From the NCBI GenBank assembly GCA_016706255.1, contig JADJJZ010000029.1, positions 1-64,000 on the forward strand: a stretch of 64,000 bases of DNA, read 5' to 3'. A program made the translations under genes and the position numbers. This document shows, piece by piece, positions 1-10,716 of this stretch (position 1 is the first letter of the stretch; each line of letters starts with the position of its first letter). The notes beneath the pieces were generated by a model. That model was not told the origin of the DNA and did not search any database. It saw only the letters and a list, made by a program, of their open reading frames with translations. Origin of the DNA: Bacteroidota bacterium (GTDB taxonomy: Bacteria > Bacteroidota > Bacteroidia > Chitinophagales > BACL12).

Positions 1-1172
1 AAAATCCTGATGGTAGCTTTATACTTGAGGTTCATCCGCTTCTGAATAATTTCTCTGTTGATAAATCTGAAAATTCACGTGGAGGATTAGATTATTGGAT
101 TGTAAAAATTGACAATCCAGGGGCGGGCTATCTTATATGGCAAAAACGATTGGAGGTTCTGAGGACGATGTTTTGTATGGTATAAGTCCTACACTCACTA
201 ATGGAATAATTTAAAAGAGCATTTCAGCTTCAGATATTTCCTCGTGAAAAATCTGAGGGGACAGCTAATCCACCAGGTTCGTATGACCTTCGGGGCTGTT
301 AAATCCGAACCTGAAATTTGCAGCTCCAATCCCTGAACTCTGCAACACCCTCGACGATAACTTCGCAATGGTTTAATAGATGATGATTCAATAGTTTTAC
401 TTGCACGATCACAGCAGTTGGTGCAAATAGAATTTTGCCAGGGTGGAAGTGTAATATTAAATGCAACTTATTCAGGCACATCTGCTCAATGGGTGAAAAT
501 AAGTTGATATTCCTGGCGCGATAACCTCTTTATACACTGCTACAAACAAAGGGTAATTATTCTTAAAAAACAACAAGCGATTGCAATTCAAAGCAACATT
601 CGGAAATCCAATATTTGTAAAATGTGTTTAAAAACCCAAAGCAATAATTGTTTTTTGCAGGTCCAACTAAGATTAAAGTTAGTGGAAGCTTAATCTCAAC
701 GTAGCTCCTTTAACAGGTTCCAGCTACCAATGGTATAAAAATGCATAACAACCCCTGGCGCTACTCGCTACAATTATCTTGCAACATCTGCCGGTATTTA
801 TAACCGCAAGCGTTTCTAAAATTGTTACGGGGGTGTTATAAAAAATTCTTCAGGAATTACCGTGACAGTTCCTTGTAAAGAAGGGCGCATTCATTTCATC
901 TGAATCAACAGTTACCATCTCCCCAAACCTAAAGCGCAGGCTTATTTACAGTCTCCGCTTTCCCCATGCTCCACTTGAAAACAATTCATCAGCTCAACGG
1001 GAAATTTATAATGCAATCGGACAAGTCATTTATACACACTAATGGAGATCACTGATGGACAATTAGACCAGTTATTAATTTACAGTATAATCCGTGCTGC
1101 ATTTACTTTATCTGTTTAAATGCTGGTGGATTATGTTCAGAAAAATTTGAATCACTATTCAGCAGTAAATAA
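1..1172 (+). pseudogene. 3' part of a T9SS-sorted repeat protein, frameshifted
   Basis: The window opens inside a gene related to those at 8517 and 10717. The first codons give the DYWIVKID repeat signature of that family. Further on, in shifting frames, come a MopE-like stretch (around 330-380), two Ig-like modules with the FCQGG and QWYK landmarks (about 420-860), and a sorting domain ending at the TAA at 1170-1172. No single frame stays open for more than about 150 bases, so at least six indels are needed to rebuild the protein. Family knowledge: such proteins are exported by Sec and then the type IX system. Whether this copy is truly decayed or only badly sequenced cannot be decided here. 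Confidence 0.7.
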
Positions 1173-1192
1173 ACAATTATTTATTAAATATA

Positions 1193-4100
1193 ATGAATTT
1201 CACTATGCAACCTAAACCGTTTCAAAATTCAATTTGTCTGTTTTATACACTATTTTTTATCTATTTTTCATAAGTTCATATGTTGGTTTTGCGCAAACTC
1301 CTGCAATCGGACCTATTAATTGAAAGTAATATTTCATTGGCACATTACGGAACCGCAGTTGCATCAGCAGGAGATATTAACGGTGATGGTTGGCGGGAGA
1401 TGTAATTGTCGGCAATTAAAAATTATACAACATAGAAACTAATGAAGGTAAAATAGAAATTTACTCAGGTTCAGCCGTAGCGGAATAAATCCTTTACCTT
1501 CAACAGTCACTGAAAGCAATTTACCAAATACTTATTACGGCAACTCGGCAGCTCCTGCAGGAGATATTAATAATGATGGATATGATGATGTTATTGTTGT
1601 GGCTTATTTATATGATAATGGTCAAACAAACGAAGGTGCAGTATATATTTATCATGGCTCTGCAGTAGGTTTAATTACCAATAAATGTATCCGCAATAAT
1701 TCTTGAAAGCAATCAAGCAAAGCGCACAATTTGGCAGATCTGTTGGGTCTGCAGGCGATATCAATAGTGACGGATTTGATGATGTATTAATTGGTTCAGA
1801 TGCTTACACAAATGGACAATCGTTGGAAGGTAGAACTTTTGTTTATCATGGCTCTGCTGCTGGTAATAGAATATGCCCAAGCGGCAACAGTGGAAAGCAA
1901 TCTTGCAAACGCTGCTTTTGGCCGTTCTGTTGCCGGATTACGTGATGTTAATGGGGACGGTTTTGATGATATTATTGTCGGCTCACCAAACTACCCGAAT
2001 GGTCAAAGTCAAGAAGGTGGAGTATACATTTATCACGGAACTGCCACGGGAATAAAACACAGTTCCGACTTACACCAGGAAAATAACAAAGCCATTTCTT
2101 ATTTGGGGCTTTCTGTTTCCGCCGCAGGGATGTTAATAGTGATGGGCGGGTTTGATGTTATCATAGGCGCTTATAATGCCGATAATCTTCAAGATGGTGA
2201 GGGATTCCATTACGCGCATTGGCGGTTCGTAGCGTCAGGTATAAGTGCAACACCGAATATTGTTTTTGAATCAAATCAAGAGGCAGTTTTTTTGGTACTC
2301 GGTTGCTTGCGCCGGTGATAGGAATGCAGATGGATTTGATGATATTATTATCGGAGCAAATGACTTTTTACCAATGATGATGAACAAGAAGGCAAAGCAT
2401 TTATTTATTATGGTTCCGCGTCAGGAATTACAGATATGCCGAACGCCACTTTTGAGAGCGATAAACCGTATTCGAATTTTGGTGCTACCGTTTCCGGAGT
2501 AGGGGATGTAAATAATGATGGTTTTGATGATTTAATTATTGGTGCTACTGACTATTCAAATACACCGTCCAATGAAGGTGCTATTTATTTTTATTTTGGC
2601 GACAATTGTCCCACCACAATTACCATGCAGATAGCGACCTTGATGGTTTTGGCAGCATGATTTCAATTAGTAGTTGCCTGTGAAATGCCGATAGGTTATA
2701 TTTAGATGGAAGTGATTGCAACGACACCGATTCTTCAAAATCCAAATACGATTTGGTATTTAGATGATGATTATGATAATTATTATGCCGAACAGGCACA
2801 CCATACACTCAATGAGCGACCCGATTGGAGTTATTTTTTACTGGAATTTTAGGTGGAGACGATTGCAATGATTCAAGCGAAGTCGTTTTTCCGGGTGGAT
2901 TTGAATATTTAGATAGTATAGATAATGATTGCGATGGATTAATTGAAACGGATTATGACTGGACTTATGATGCCTTGCTGAAATATAATGGCATTGCGGG
3001 AAGATTTGCGCATGCTGTTTCTGAAGCCGGAGATGTGAATGGTGACGGATTTGCCGATATAATTGTTGGCGGATTTACTACGATAATATTGAAATTGACG
3101 AGGGTGCAGCATTTGTTTTTCTTGGTTCGGCAACAGGCATATCAAATACACCTGCAAATATTTTAGAAAAAATCAGGCCTCAGCCTATTTTGATATTCAG
3201 TTTCTACTGCCGGAGATGTAAACAATGATGGCTATGATGATATATTGTTGGTGCAACATTATATGATAATGGCTGAAACAGACGAAGGTCGTGTTTATAT
3301 TTACTATGGTTCTCCAACGGTATTATAGGCACACCGCAAAAATATTAGAATCTAATCAAACAACTGCACAGTTCGGCGGTGCTGTATCAAATGCGGGCGA
3401 CATAAACAACGATGGATATGATGATATTATAGTAGGTGCACAATTATATGATAATGGTCAAACCGATGAGGTGTTGCGTTCGTTTATTACGGCTCACCGG
3501 GTTGGTATAAAATCTGCACCATTTACAATGATAGAAAGTAATCAAACGCTTTCACGTTTTGGATGTGCTGTTTCAACAGCAGGTGATGTTAATAACGATG
3601 GGACGAGCGACGACGTGGTTGTGGTGCATATCTCGCTGATTATGGGCAAGATGAAGAGGGTGCTGCATTTGTATATCATGGTGGCCCATCAGGAATTAAT
3701 ACTGTGTATGCAGTAAAAATGGAAAGTAATCAAGCATATTGCAGATTTTGGTAATAGTGTATCAAACGCAGGCGATTTGAATAATGATGGTTATTCAGAT
3801 TTAATTATCGGAGCAATTCAATATAATGGCATAGCAACTAATGTAGGAGCTGCATTTATTTATCATGGTTCACCAACAGGAATTCGAGCAGTCCAACAAC
3901 AATTTTGTCTGGCATGCAAGGATCTGCTTATTTAGGTTCATCAGTAAATACGCTTGGCGATGCCAATGGTGATGGTTATTCCGATGTAATTGTTGGCGCA
4001 TATCAATATACTAATGGTCAATATGATGAAGGGGCTACTTATTTTATTACGGAACATCAGCAGCTAAACCCGATTCCTGTGTTGAATTGGAATCCAACAA

Positions 4101-5165
4101 GGTTCAGCATGGTTTGGTTATGCCGTTTCCGTACCGGTGATATTAATAATGATGGTTTCGACGATGCTGTTGTTGGTGCATATTTCTATGACAACGAGCA
4201 GGTGGAGCAGCCTTTGTATATTTATCTAACCCTTGCGATTTAATTTTTTATGCAGATGCAGATGGTGATGGTTTCGGTAATAACGATGTAATGGTGGAAG
4301 CATGTGCAGCACCTCCGGGTTACGTTGACAATAATCTCGATTGTAATGATGCTAACAATGCAATCAATCCAACACAAATAGAAATTTGCAATGCAATAGA
4401 TGATAATTGCAATGGAACAAACGATGAAGGTGTTATTGAAACAATTAGTATTGCAGCTGCCGGTCCAACCGAATTTTGCCAAGGTGGAAGCGTAATTTTA
4501 AATGCTACCTATTCAGGAACATCTGTCCAATGGCAAAAAAACGGCAGTAATATTCCGGGAGCAATAGGAGCGTCATATACTGCTACCACAAAGGTAATTA
4601 TGCTTGCATAACAACAAGCGATTGCAATTCAGCAACATCTAGAACCAATATTTGTAAATGTATTTAAAAACCCAAAGCTATAATTTCAGCAGCAGGTCCA
4701 ACTACATTTTGTGTTGGTGGAAGTGTAACCCTGAATGTAGCTCCTGTTGCAGGCTCTAGCTACCAATGGTATAAAGATGCATTGCCAATTCCTGGGAATA
4801 GCTACCAATTATCTTGCAACAACTGCAGGTATTTATAAATGTAAGGTTACTAAAAATTGTTACGGGATGTTATAAAAATTCTTCAGGTATTTCTGTTACT
4901 ATACCTTGTAAAGAAGGAGAAATAACGTCAATGGAAAACAGCTTTACCATCTATCCAAACCCAAACAACGGAACTTTACGATTGCAGATTTTACATTTGG
5001 TAACCTGACCGCACAAATTGAAATTTATAATTCCATTGGTCAACAAATTTTCAAACAGGAAATAACTCAGCACATAACACTATTGAAGTTCAACTTTCAA
5101 ATATTGCTTCCGGTATGTATATCATTAAACTGTCAGACGGAACCAAAATAACAGAACAAAATTAA
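1193..5165 (+). pseudogene. FG-GAP double-propeller T9SS protein, multiply frameshifted
   Basis: A gene of about 1,320 codons starts at ATG 1193 or 1205, opens with a hydrophobic signal segment ending near FAQT, and ends at TAA 5163-5165. Fourteen FG-GAP (integrin-alpha-like) units are visible through the D-x-N-x-DG-(F/Y)-DD calcium-loop motif at about 1375, 1560, 1755, 1945, 2125, 2320, 2510, 3030, 3215, 3400, 3590, 3775, 3955 and 4140. MopE-type motifs lie at 2640-2945 and again at 4245-4430, then two Ig-like modules (about 4440-4910) and a sorting domain with YPNPNNGT. Only pieces are open in any one frame; about ten or more indels interrupt it. Family knowledge suggests a cell-surface or secreted calcium-binding protein. 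The neighbour upstream ends 20 bases before. Confidence 0.75.
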
Positions 5166-5310
5166 TTATCGAATAGGAATTATTAACGGTATACATTACG
5201 GGTAATTGTAAATGAATGAACGTTCATTCATATTGTATTTTCTTTATTTATAGCAATCTGTTTTGGTTTACCGCTGCAATCATAATCGGAAGCATATTCC
5301 TAAATCAACA
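5166..5310 (+). pseudogene. possible 5' stub of another array gene
   Basis: Starting at ATG 5212 the sequence reads MNERSFILYFLYL, then a stop; one frame over it continues as an AICFGLPLQS-like hydrophobic stretch, resembling a signal peptide broken by a frameshift. The spacing from the preceding stop (46 bases) is like that between other array members. The stub runs into the GC-only block and no mature domain follows. The same bases form a perfect palindrome (separate entry). This is an inference from a short stretch; the alternative is plain intergenic DNA. Confidence 0.3.
5212..5231. repeat. 20-bp perfect palindrome
   Basis: ATGAATGAAC is followed directly by its reverse complement GTTCATTCAT. 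The TGAATGA/TCATTCA arms resemble operators of some TetR-family regulators such as FadR of Bacillus. No regulator gene is visible next to it. It also overlaps the first codons of a possible gene stub, so it may be chance. Confidence 0.45.
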
Positions 5311-5505
5311 ACTCCCCCTTTACAACCCCCAACCCACCAACACCCTGGGGCCCACCCCGGGCAACACGCCCCCGGACAACCCCGGGGCCCAACCAGGGGC
5401 CGCCGGGCGACCCCCCCCCCCCCCGCCCCGCCGCGCCACCCCCCCAGCGGCGGGCCCGCCCCCCCCGCCCACCCCCCGGGGGGCGGGCCCGGGCCCCCCC
5501 CCCGG
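5311..5505. other. G/C-only low-complexity block, likely artefact
   Basis: About 195 bases consist almost only of C and G with a few A and hardly any T, including C runs of ten or more. The flanks are ordinary AT-rich DNA. The change into the block is gradual on the left (C-rich with A) and abrupt on the right at about 5505. Apparent proline-rich reading frames here have no start context or homologous look. It falls in the centre of the frameshifted zone and replaces what should be the body of an array gene, so a sequencing or assembly error is the simplest explanation. Confidence 0.7.
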
Positions 5506-5525
5506 ATACTTTGAATACTGTTAAA

Positions 5526-5872
5526 TTAAAGTTTTTGTATCGAAATAATCGTAATCGGTGTTCCCGCTAATTTAACACCATCGGGAATAGGATCAAGTGT
5601 AGCTTCTAATGATACACGTAAACCATCTACCTTAAACATTCTTGTTAAATTGCTCGGATAAAAATCCATTACTTCAGTTGAATTTCCTGCTGTTCCATGA
5701 ATAATATATTCATCTCCTTTCAACATTACCGTTCCAACAATATTTACCTTTTCCTGATCATTTATTGTAAAATTATCCGAGCTTAATATCCGCAATTTCT
5801 TCAACTACCCACGACTGGCCGAATGCAGTAATTGTAACTTTGCAAACAAGCGATTGAAAATAATTTTTTCAT
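5526..5872 (-). pseudogene. small secreted protein, two frameshifts
   Basis: Reading the minus strand from ATG 5872 gives MKKLFSIACL, a typical signal-peptide start. One frame over the sequence continues VTITAFGQSWVVEEIADIK, which supplies the rest of a signal peptide, a cleavage site after FGQ and the start of the mature part. A second shift near 5780 leads to the long open stretch ending IISIQKL at the stop at 5526-5528. Rebuilt, the protein would be about 115 residues. It is the only minus-strand gene in the array region. The family is not recognised. Confidence 0.55.
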
Positions 5873-6363
5873 AATTTTATGTTTAATTGCGTTAACTTTT
5901 ATAAACTATACCTAACCTTAAACAAAATCTGCCTGATTACACATTGTTTTATGTCTTAAACTTAATAACTTGACCTTTAACATTTTATAAGCTTAATTTT
6001 TTTATTCTGAAAGGGTTTGAGCGGGTTATCTATACCGTGACTGGAAGTTATTTTCCTCACTTTGGGTATTGTTAACACAACTTTAAGCGCTGATTTTAAT
6101 ACATAGTGCATATCATTAGCCAGGAGTTTCTAGAAATATTTATTTATTTTTAATATAAGGTTTCGGATTTTATTAATTTATGATGATACCGTTTATTGCA
6201 CTTATTGTTCATTTAACTGCACTTGTTTAATATTTGAAAAGTTCTTCCATTTTATGTTAAAAAAATTACGCGTGCCATTAGCAATTTTGTAGTTTTAATT
6301 TTAAACACGGTATTATGTTCCCAACACCACTTCAACCGAAAGCGGCCAATCAAAAGATATAAC
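5873..6363. other. 490-bp AT-rich intergenic region
   Basis: This stretch separates the minus-strand small protein from the plus-strand array gene at 6364, so it should hold two divergent promoters. It is very AT-rich with many T and A runs. No exact TAnnTTTG box with good placement, no hairpin and no convincing reading frame was seen. Given the poor sequence quality around it, coding remnants may be hidden. Confidence 0.5.
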
Positions 6364-8514
6364 ATGACGGTTTATATTTTTTTTACAATAGTATTTGGCT
6401 TTCCAGGGGCGATTATTGCTCAAACTGTTAATATTGATTGGCAAAAAGCAATGGGCGGCACATTAAGCGAAGGGGCTTACAACCTTGATGCCACTAGTGA
6501 TGGCGGACTTATTGCAGCAGGATATACCTATTCAGGGGTTTCCGGTATTAAAACTGATGGTGAATATGGGGCTGGTGATTATTGGGTTGTAAAAACCGAT
6601 GCTGCAGGAAATATTGAATGGCAAAAAACTTATGGAGGTTCCGGTTACGATCAACTTGAAACTGTTGCTCAAACTGCTGATGGTGGCTATATTATTGGTG
6701 GATACTCCATCCTCAAACATTTCGGGAATTAAAACTGAAAATAATAATGCAAGTTCAATTGACATCTGGATATTGAAATTAGATGCGACCAGTAATATCA
6801 TCTGGCAAAATACTATTGGTGGCAGTGCAAGTGATTATTTAGGTTCTGTTGATATCACTGCAGATGGGGGATATATAGTCGGTGCATACTCATATAGTGA
6901 TATTTCGGTGACAAAACTGAAAATCATATTGGTGATGCCGACTATTGGATTCTAAAATTAAATGCTGCAGGAAATATTGTCTGGCAGAATACTATTGGTG
7001 GCACAGCAGCTGATTATTGTTTTAGAGCCCGGGAATTATCCGCAGGCGGGTTTATTGTTTCAGGAAGCTCTGCTTCACAGATTTCAGGTGATAAATCGGA
7101 AGGGAACAGTTGGCCCTGGTAGTGTAACAGATATTTGGGTACTAAAATTAGATAACATCGGAAATATTGTCTGGCAAAATACCATTGGTGGTAATGGTGT
7201 GGAAACTGCTTTCGAGCTGGAAGTTACTGCTGACGGTGGTGCAATTATAGGAACTTACACACTATCTATGGCTTCAGGAGATAAAAGTGAAAATAATATC
7301 TCAGGCGCCCCAACAACTTATGATTATTGGGTTGTGAAGGTAAATAGTTCCGGAATTGTAGAATGGGAAAATACGATCGGTGGTACTGGTGATGATTATT
7401 GTCACGGATTAACACAAACTAACGATGGAGGATTTGCTGTCAGCGGTTACTCCACCTCTCCGGCCTCCGGTGATAAAACGGAAAATATGTTTGGTGTGGC
7501 AGATTATTGGGTGGTGAAATTAGATAGTTTAGGAAATATACTTTGGGATAAAAACATTGGTGGTAATTTGTCAGATTATTCTTATGATATCATTCAATTA
7601 AATGATGGCAGATTAGCATCGGTGGAACATCCACTTCTGGAATTACCGGTGATAAAACTGTTGGAAGCTATGGCAATGGTGACTTCTGGTTAGTTAATTT
7701 AAATGAATGTATTCCGGTTGACGAAATATGTAATGCAATTGATGATGATTGTGATGGTTTGATTGATGAAAGCATCACTACTGCAATAACAATTTCGGCT
7801 GGTGGTGCGACTACTTTTTGTCAGGGGAATTCCGTTGTGCTCACTGCAACACACAATGGCGCAACGTTGCAATGGAAAAGAATGGGGCAAAATATTCCGG
7901 GCGCTACAGGCATAACGTATACGGTTACACAAAAAGGCACCTATGCATGCGTAACCAACAGCGAATGCGGAACTGCAACTTCATCAAATATTATAATTAC
8001 CGTAAATAAAAACCCGAGTGCAACTATTGCTGCTGGCGGACCAACTTCATTTTGTGCAGGTGGAAGTGTTACCTTAACCGAAACACCTACCGGCGGGTGC
8101 ACCTATCAATGGTATAAAGGAGCATCACCAATTGCAGGTGCTACTAGCTTAAGTTATGTGGCAACCACAGCGGGAAATTATAAATGTCGTGTTACAAAAA
8201 CCGCTACCGGATGTTTTAAAAATTCAAACAGTATTGCAGTTTTTATAACTTGTAAGGAAGGAGAGGAGATGTTTAATGCCGATTTGCAAATATTTCCAAA
8301 CCCTGCAAAATGATATTATTCAACTTAAATTAAATAGCATAGAAGATGAAACTCGCAGGTAAGTATTTTTGATGCTACAGGTAAAATAGTTTTTGTTCAG
8401 ACATGCTCAAATAATGAAATTACAATTGATATTTCAAAACTAGCCGATGGGGTCTATTTTATTCAAACCGCATCATCAAACCAACTCAATAATTGCACAT
8501 TTATCAAACAATAA
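6364..8514 (+). pseudogene. seven-repeat T9SS protein, multiply frameshifted
   Basis: This is a close paralogue of the intact gene at 8517. ATG 6364 starts a signal peptide ending GAIIAQ. Seven repeat units are marked by W-(Q/E/D)-x-x-x-GG: WQKAMGG, WQKTYGG, WQNTIGG three times, WENTIGG and WDKNIGG. A MopE motif (CNAIDDDCDGLIDE, about 7730-7770), two Ig-like modules (7790-8250) and a sorting domain ending FIKQ (stop 8512-8514) follow. Frame changes are needed near 6703, 6909, 7100, 7615, 8308 and 8355; several look like one base gained or lost. Coding character is otherwise well kept, which points to sequence error more than to old decay. The next gene starts two bases after the stop. Confidence 0.75.
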
Positions 8515-8516
8515 AT

Positions 8517-10697
8517 ATGAAACCATTACGCACACTTAAAGTTGTAATTACAGCTTTAATAATTATGTATTATCCTTTAAGCATTTCAGCACAAACCATC
8601 ACCTGGCAAAACACAGTTGGAGGCACCAACGATGATAAACTATGGCGTGCAGGTCCAACATTGGATGGTGGCACTTTTTGTGTCGGTTTTTCTAAATCAG
8701 GCATTGGTGGCGATAAAACTGAAAATGTTATCGGTGCAGGATTTATGGATTTTTGGGTAATGAAATTAGATGCTTCCGGAAATATGGTTTGGCAAAATAC
8801 TATTGGCGGAAGTAAAGATGATTTTTGTTTAGATGGTCATGCTACTGCCGATGGTGGTTACATTTTGGCCGGTCATTCAAAATCAAATATTTCCGGCGAC
8901 AAAACAGAAAATACCTTAGGTTTTTTTGAAAATAATGACATGTGGATTATAAAACTAAATAGTTCCGGAGCAATAGAATGGCAAAATACAATTGGCGGAT
9001 TACATATCGATTATGCAGAAATAATTCGTGAATTACCGGATGGTAGTTTCATCGTAGCAGGTAACTCTTCGTCAGGTATTAGTTATGATAAAACTGTTGA
9101 TTTACATGGCACTGCCGGATTAACCTATGATATTTGGGTGTTGAAATTAACTTCAACCGGAAGTATTGTTTGGCAAAAAAATATAGGAGGTGGTTCAGAT
9201 GATTATTTTTCTGATCTCATTTTAACAGCTGACGGAGGATTTTTAATAGGAGCAGAATCTTATTCAGGAATTGGATTTGAAAAAACAGCACCACTAATTG
9301 GTGTGTTCGACAATTGGATAATTAAATTGGATGCTGACGGCAATATTGAATGGGATAAAACTATTGGTGGCGATAATTTGGATAATATTGGCGGGTTAGC
9401 GCAAACTACTGATGGTAATTATGTGGTAGGCGCATATTCAATGTCGGGGATTTCCGGTAATAAAACAGAAATAAGTAACGGTACAGATTACTGGGTTTAC
9501 AAATTGGATACATTGGGAAATATCATTTGGCAAAATACAATTGGTGGATTGAGCACTGATTTTTTATACGCTATTGCTGCAACAGATGATAATGGTGTAA
9601 TTGTAGTTGGAGAATCTAATTCAGGTGCAAATATTGATAAAGATGAGGTGTCAGTGGGTGGATCAGCAACTGATTATTGGATAATAAAAATAAATCAAAC
9701 CGGTGGCATTTGCTGGCAGGAAACGATTGGTGGAAATAATCAGGATGTTGGCAGGGCAATTTATCAAAAATCGCCGGGTGCATTTGTTGTTGGAGGATAT
9801 TCCTATTCGAATGCAACAGGTGATAAAACTGAAAATAATGCAAGCGGTACAACATATCCTGATTATTGGATATTGGAAATTGATGATGATTTTATTCCGG
9901 GTTTGGAATTATGTAATGGTTATGATGATGATTGCGATGGATTAATTGATGAGGATATCAATGAAACCGTTTCAATTTCAGCAGGTGGTGCTACAACATT
10001 TTGTCAGGGTAGTAATGTTGTGTTGTCTGCAACCTATACAGGCACTGCATTACAATGGAAGAAAAACGGATTAATTATTCCCGGTGCGACTGCTGCAAAT
10101 TACACGGCTAATGCAACAGGGAACTATGCTTGTGCAACATATAGCGAATGTGATACAACAACATCTTCAGAAATAGTTGTTACTGTAAATAAAAATCCTA
10201 AAGCAAGTATTTATGCCGGAGGACCAACATCATTCTGTGCTGGTGGCAGTGTTACATTAAATGTTAATCCTGTTGGTGGATCAACTTATCAGTGGTATAA
10301 AGGCGCATCATTAATTGCCGGAGCAACATCTACATCTTATGTGGCCACAACCTCAGGAAATTATAAATGCCGTGTAACCAAAACTGCTACCGGCTGTTTT
10401 AAAAATTCGAATGTTATTGCTGTATTGGTTACTTGTAAAGAGGGTGAAATAATGGCTAATAATAATTGGACTGTTTACCCAAATCCGGCAACTGATAATT
10501 TAGTGATTCAATCAATTGAAGCTTTGCAAACGAATACAACATTTATAATTTTTGACGCAACCGGTAAAATGGTGCAAACAATTACAATAAATGCTGATGA
10601 AACTATAGTTGATATTTCAACCCTTCCGAATGGACTATATTTAATTCAATCGGTTGATGAAAACTTCGTGTTCTCGAAAGCCTTTGTCAAACAATAA
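8517..10697 (+). CDS. T9SS-sorted seven-repeat (propeller-like) surface protein
   Basis: The protein has 726 residues. The start at 8517 is preferred to the in-frame codon at 8493 because it directly precedes a signal peptide (MKPLRTLKVV, cleavage after SISAQ). Residues about 30-450 hold seven repeats of roughly 55-60 residues with WQNTIGG-like and DGGYIVAGYS-like signatures, each also carrying SGDKTE and YWVxKLD; this fits a seven-bladed beta-propeller (inference). Then a MopE motif (CNGYDDDCDGLIDED), two Ig-like modules with paired Cys, and a C-terminal sorting domain (YPNPATDN, ending AFVKQ). Expected location is the cell surface or outside. It is one of a row of paralogues. Ligand and role are unknown. 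Confidence 0.9.
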   Translation: MKPLRTLKVVITALIIMYYPLSISAQTITWQNTVGGTNDDKLWRAGPTLDGGTFCVGFSKSGIGGDKTENVIGAGFMDFWVMKLDASGNMVWQNTIGGSKDDFCLDGHATADGGYILAGHSKSNISGDKTENTLGFFENNDMWIIKLNSSGAIEWQNTIGGLHIDYAEIIRELPDGSFIVAGNSSSGISYDKTVDLHGTAGLTYDIWVLKLTSTGSIVWQKNIGGGSDDYFSDLILTADGGFLIGAESYSGIGFEKTAPLIGVFDNWIIKLDADGNIEWDKTIGGDNLDNIGGLAQTTDGNYVVGAYSMSGISGNKTEISNGTDYWVYKLDTLGNIIWQNTIGGLSTDFLYAIAATDDNGVIVVGESNSGANIDKDEVSVGGSATDYWIIKINQTGGICWQETIGGNNQDVGRAIYQKSPGAFVVGGYSYSNATGDKTENNASGTTYPDYWILEIDDDFIPGLELCNGYDDDCDGLIDEDINETVSISAGGATTFCQGSNVVLSATYTGTALQWKKNGLIIPGATAANYTANATGNYACATYSECDTTTSSEIVVTVNKNPKASIYAGGPTSFCAGGSVTLNVNPVGGSTYQWYKGASLIAGATSTSYVATTSGNYKCRVTKTATGCFKNSNVIAVLVTCKEGEIMANNNWTVYPNPATDNLVIQSIEALQTNTTFIIFDATGKMVQTITINADETIVDISTLPNGLYLIQSVDENFVFSKAFVKQ

Positions 10698-10700
10698 TAG

Positions 10701-10708
10701 TATATTTG
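10701..10708 (+). promoter_or_regulatory. TAnnTTTG -7 box before the 10717 gene
   Basis: TATATTTG lies between the stop of the upstream gene and the ATG at 10717. It matches the Bacteroidota -7 consensus and would give a leader of only a few bases. No clear -33 TTG was checked. Confidence 0.4.
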
Positions 10709-10716
10709 GTTTTAAT

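Noticed and set aside
1370..4200. Spaced repeats that could suggest a CRISPR array
   Set aside because: The ~185-base spacing and conserved protein motif show they are FG-GAP coding repeats, not short identical repeats with unique spacers.
5216..5524. Proline-rich reading frames in the G/C block
   Set aside because: They exist only because C-rich sequence lacks stop codons; there is no plausible family, and the DNA itself looks artefactual.
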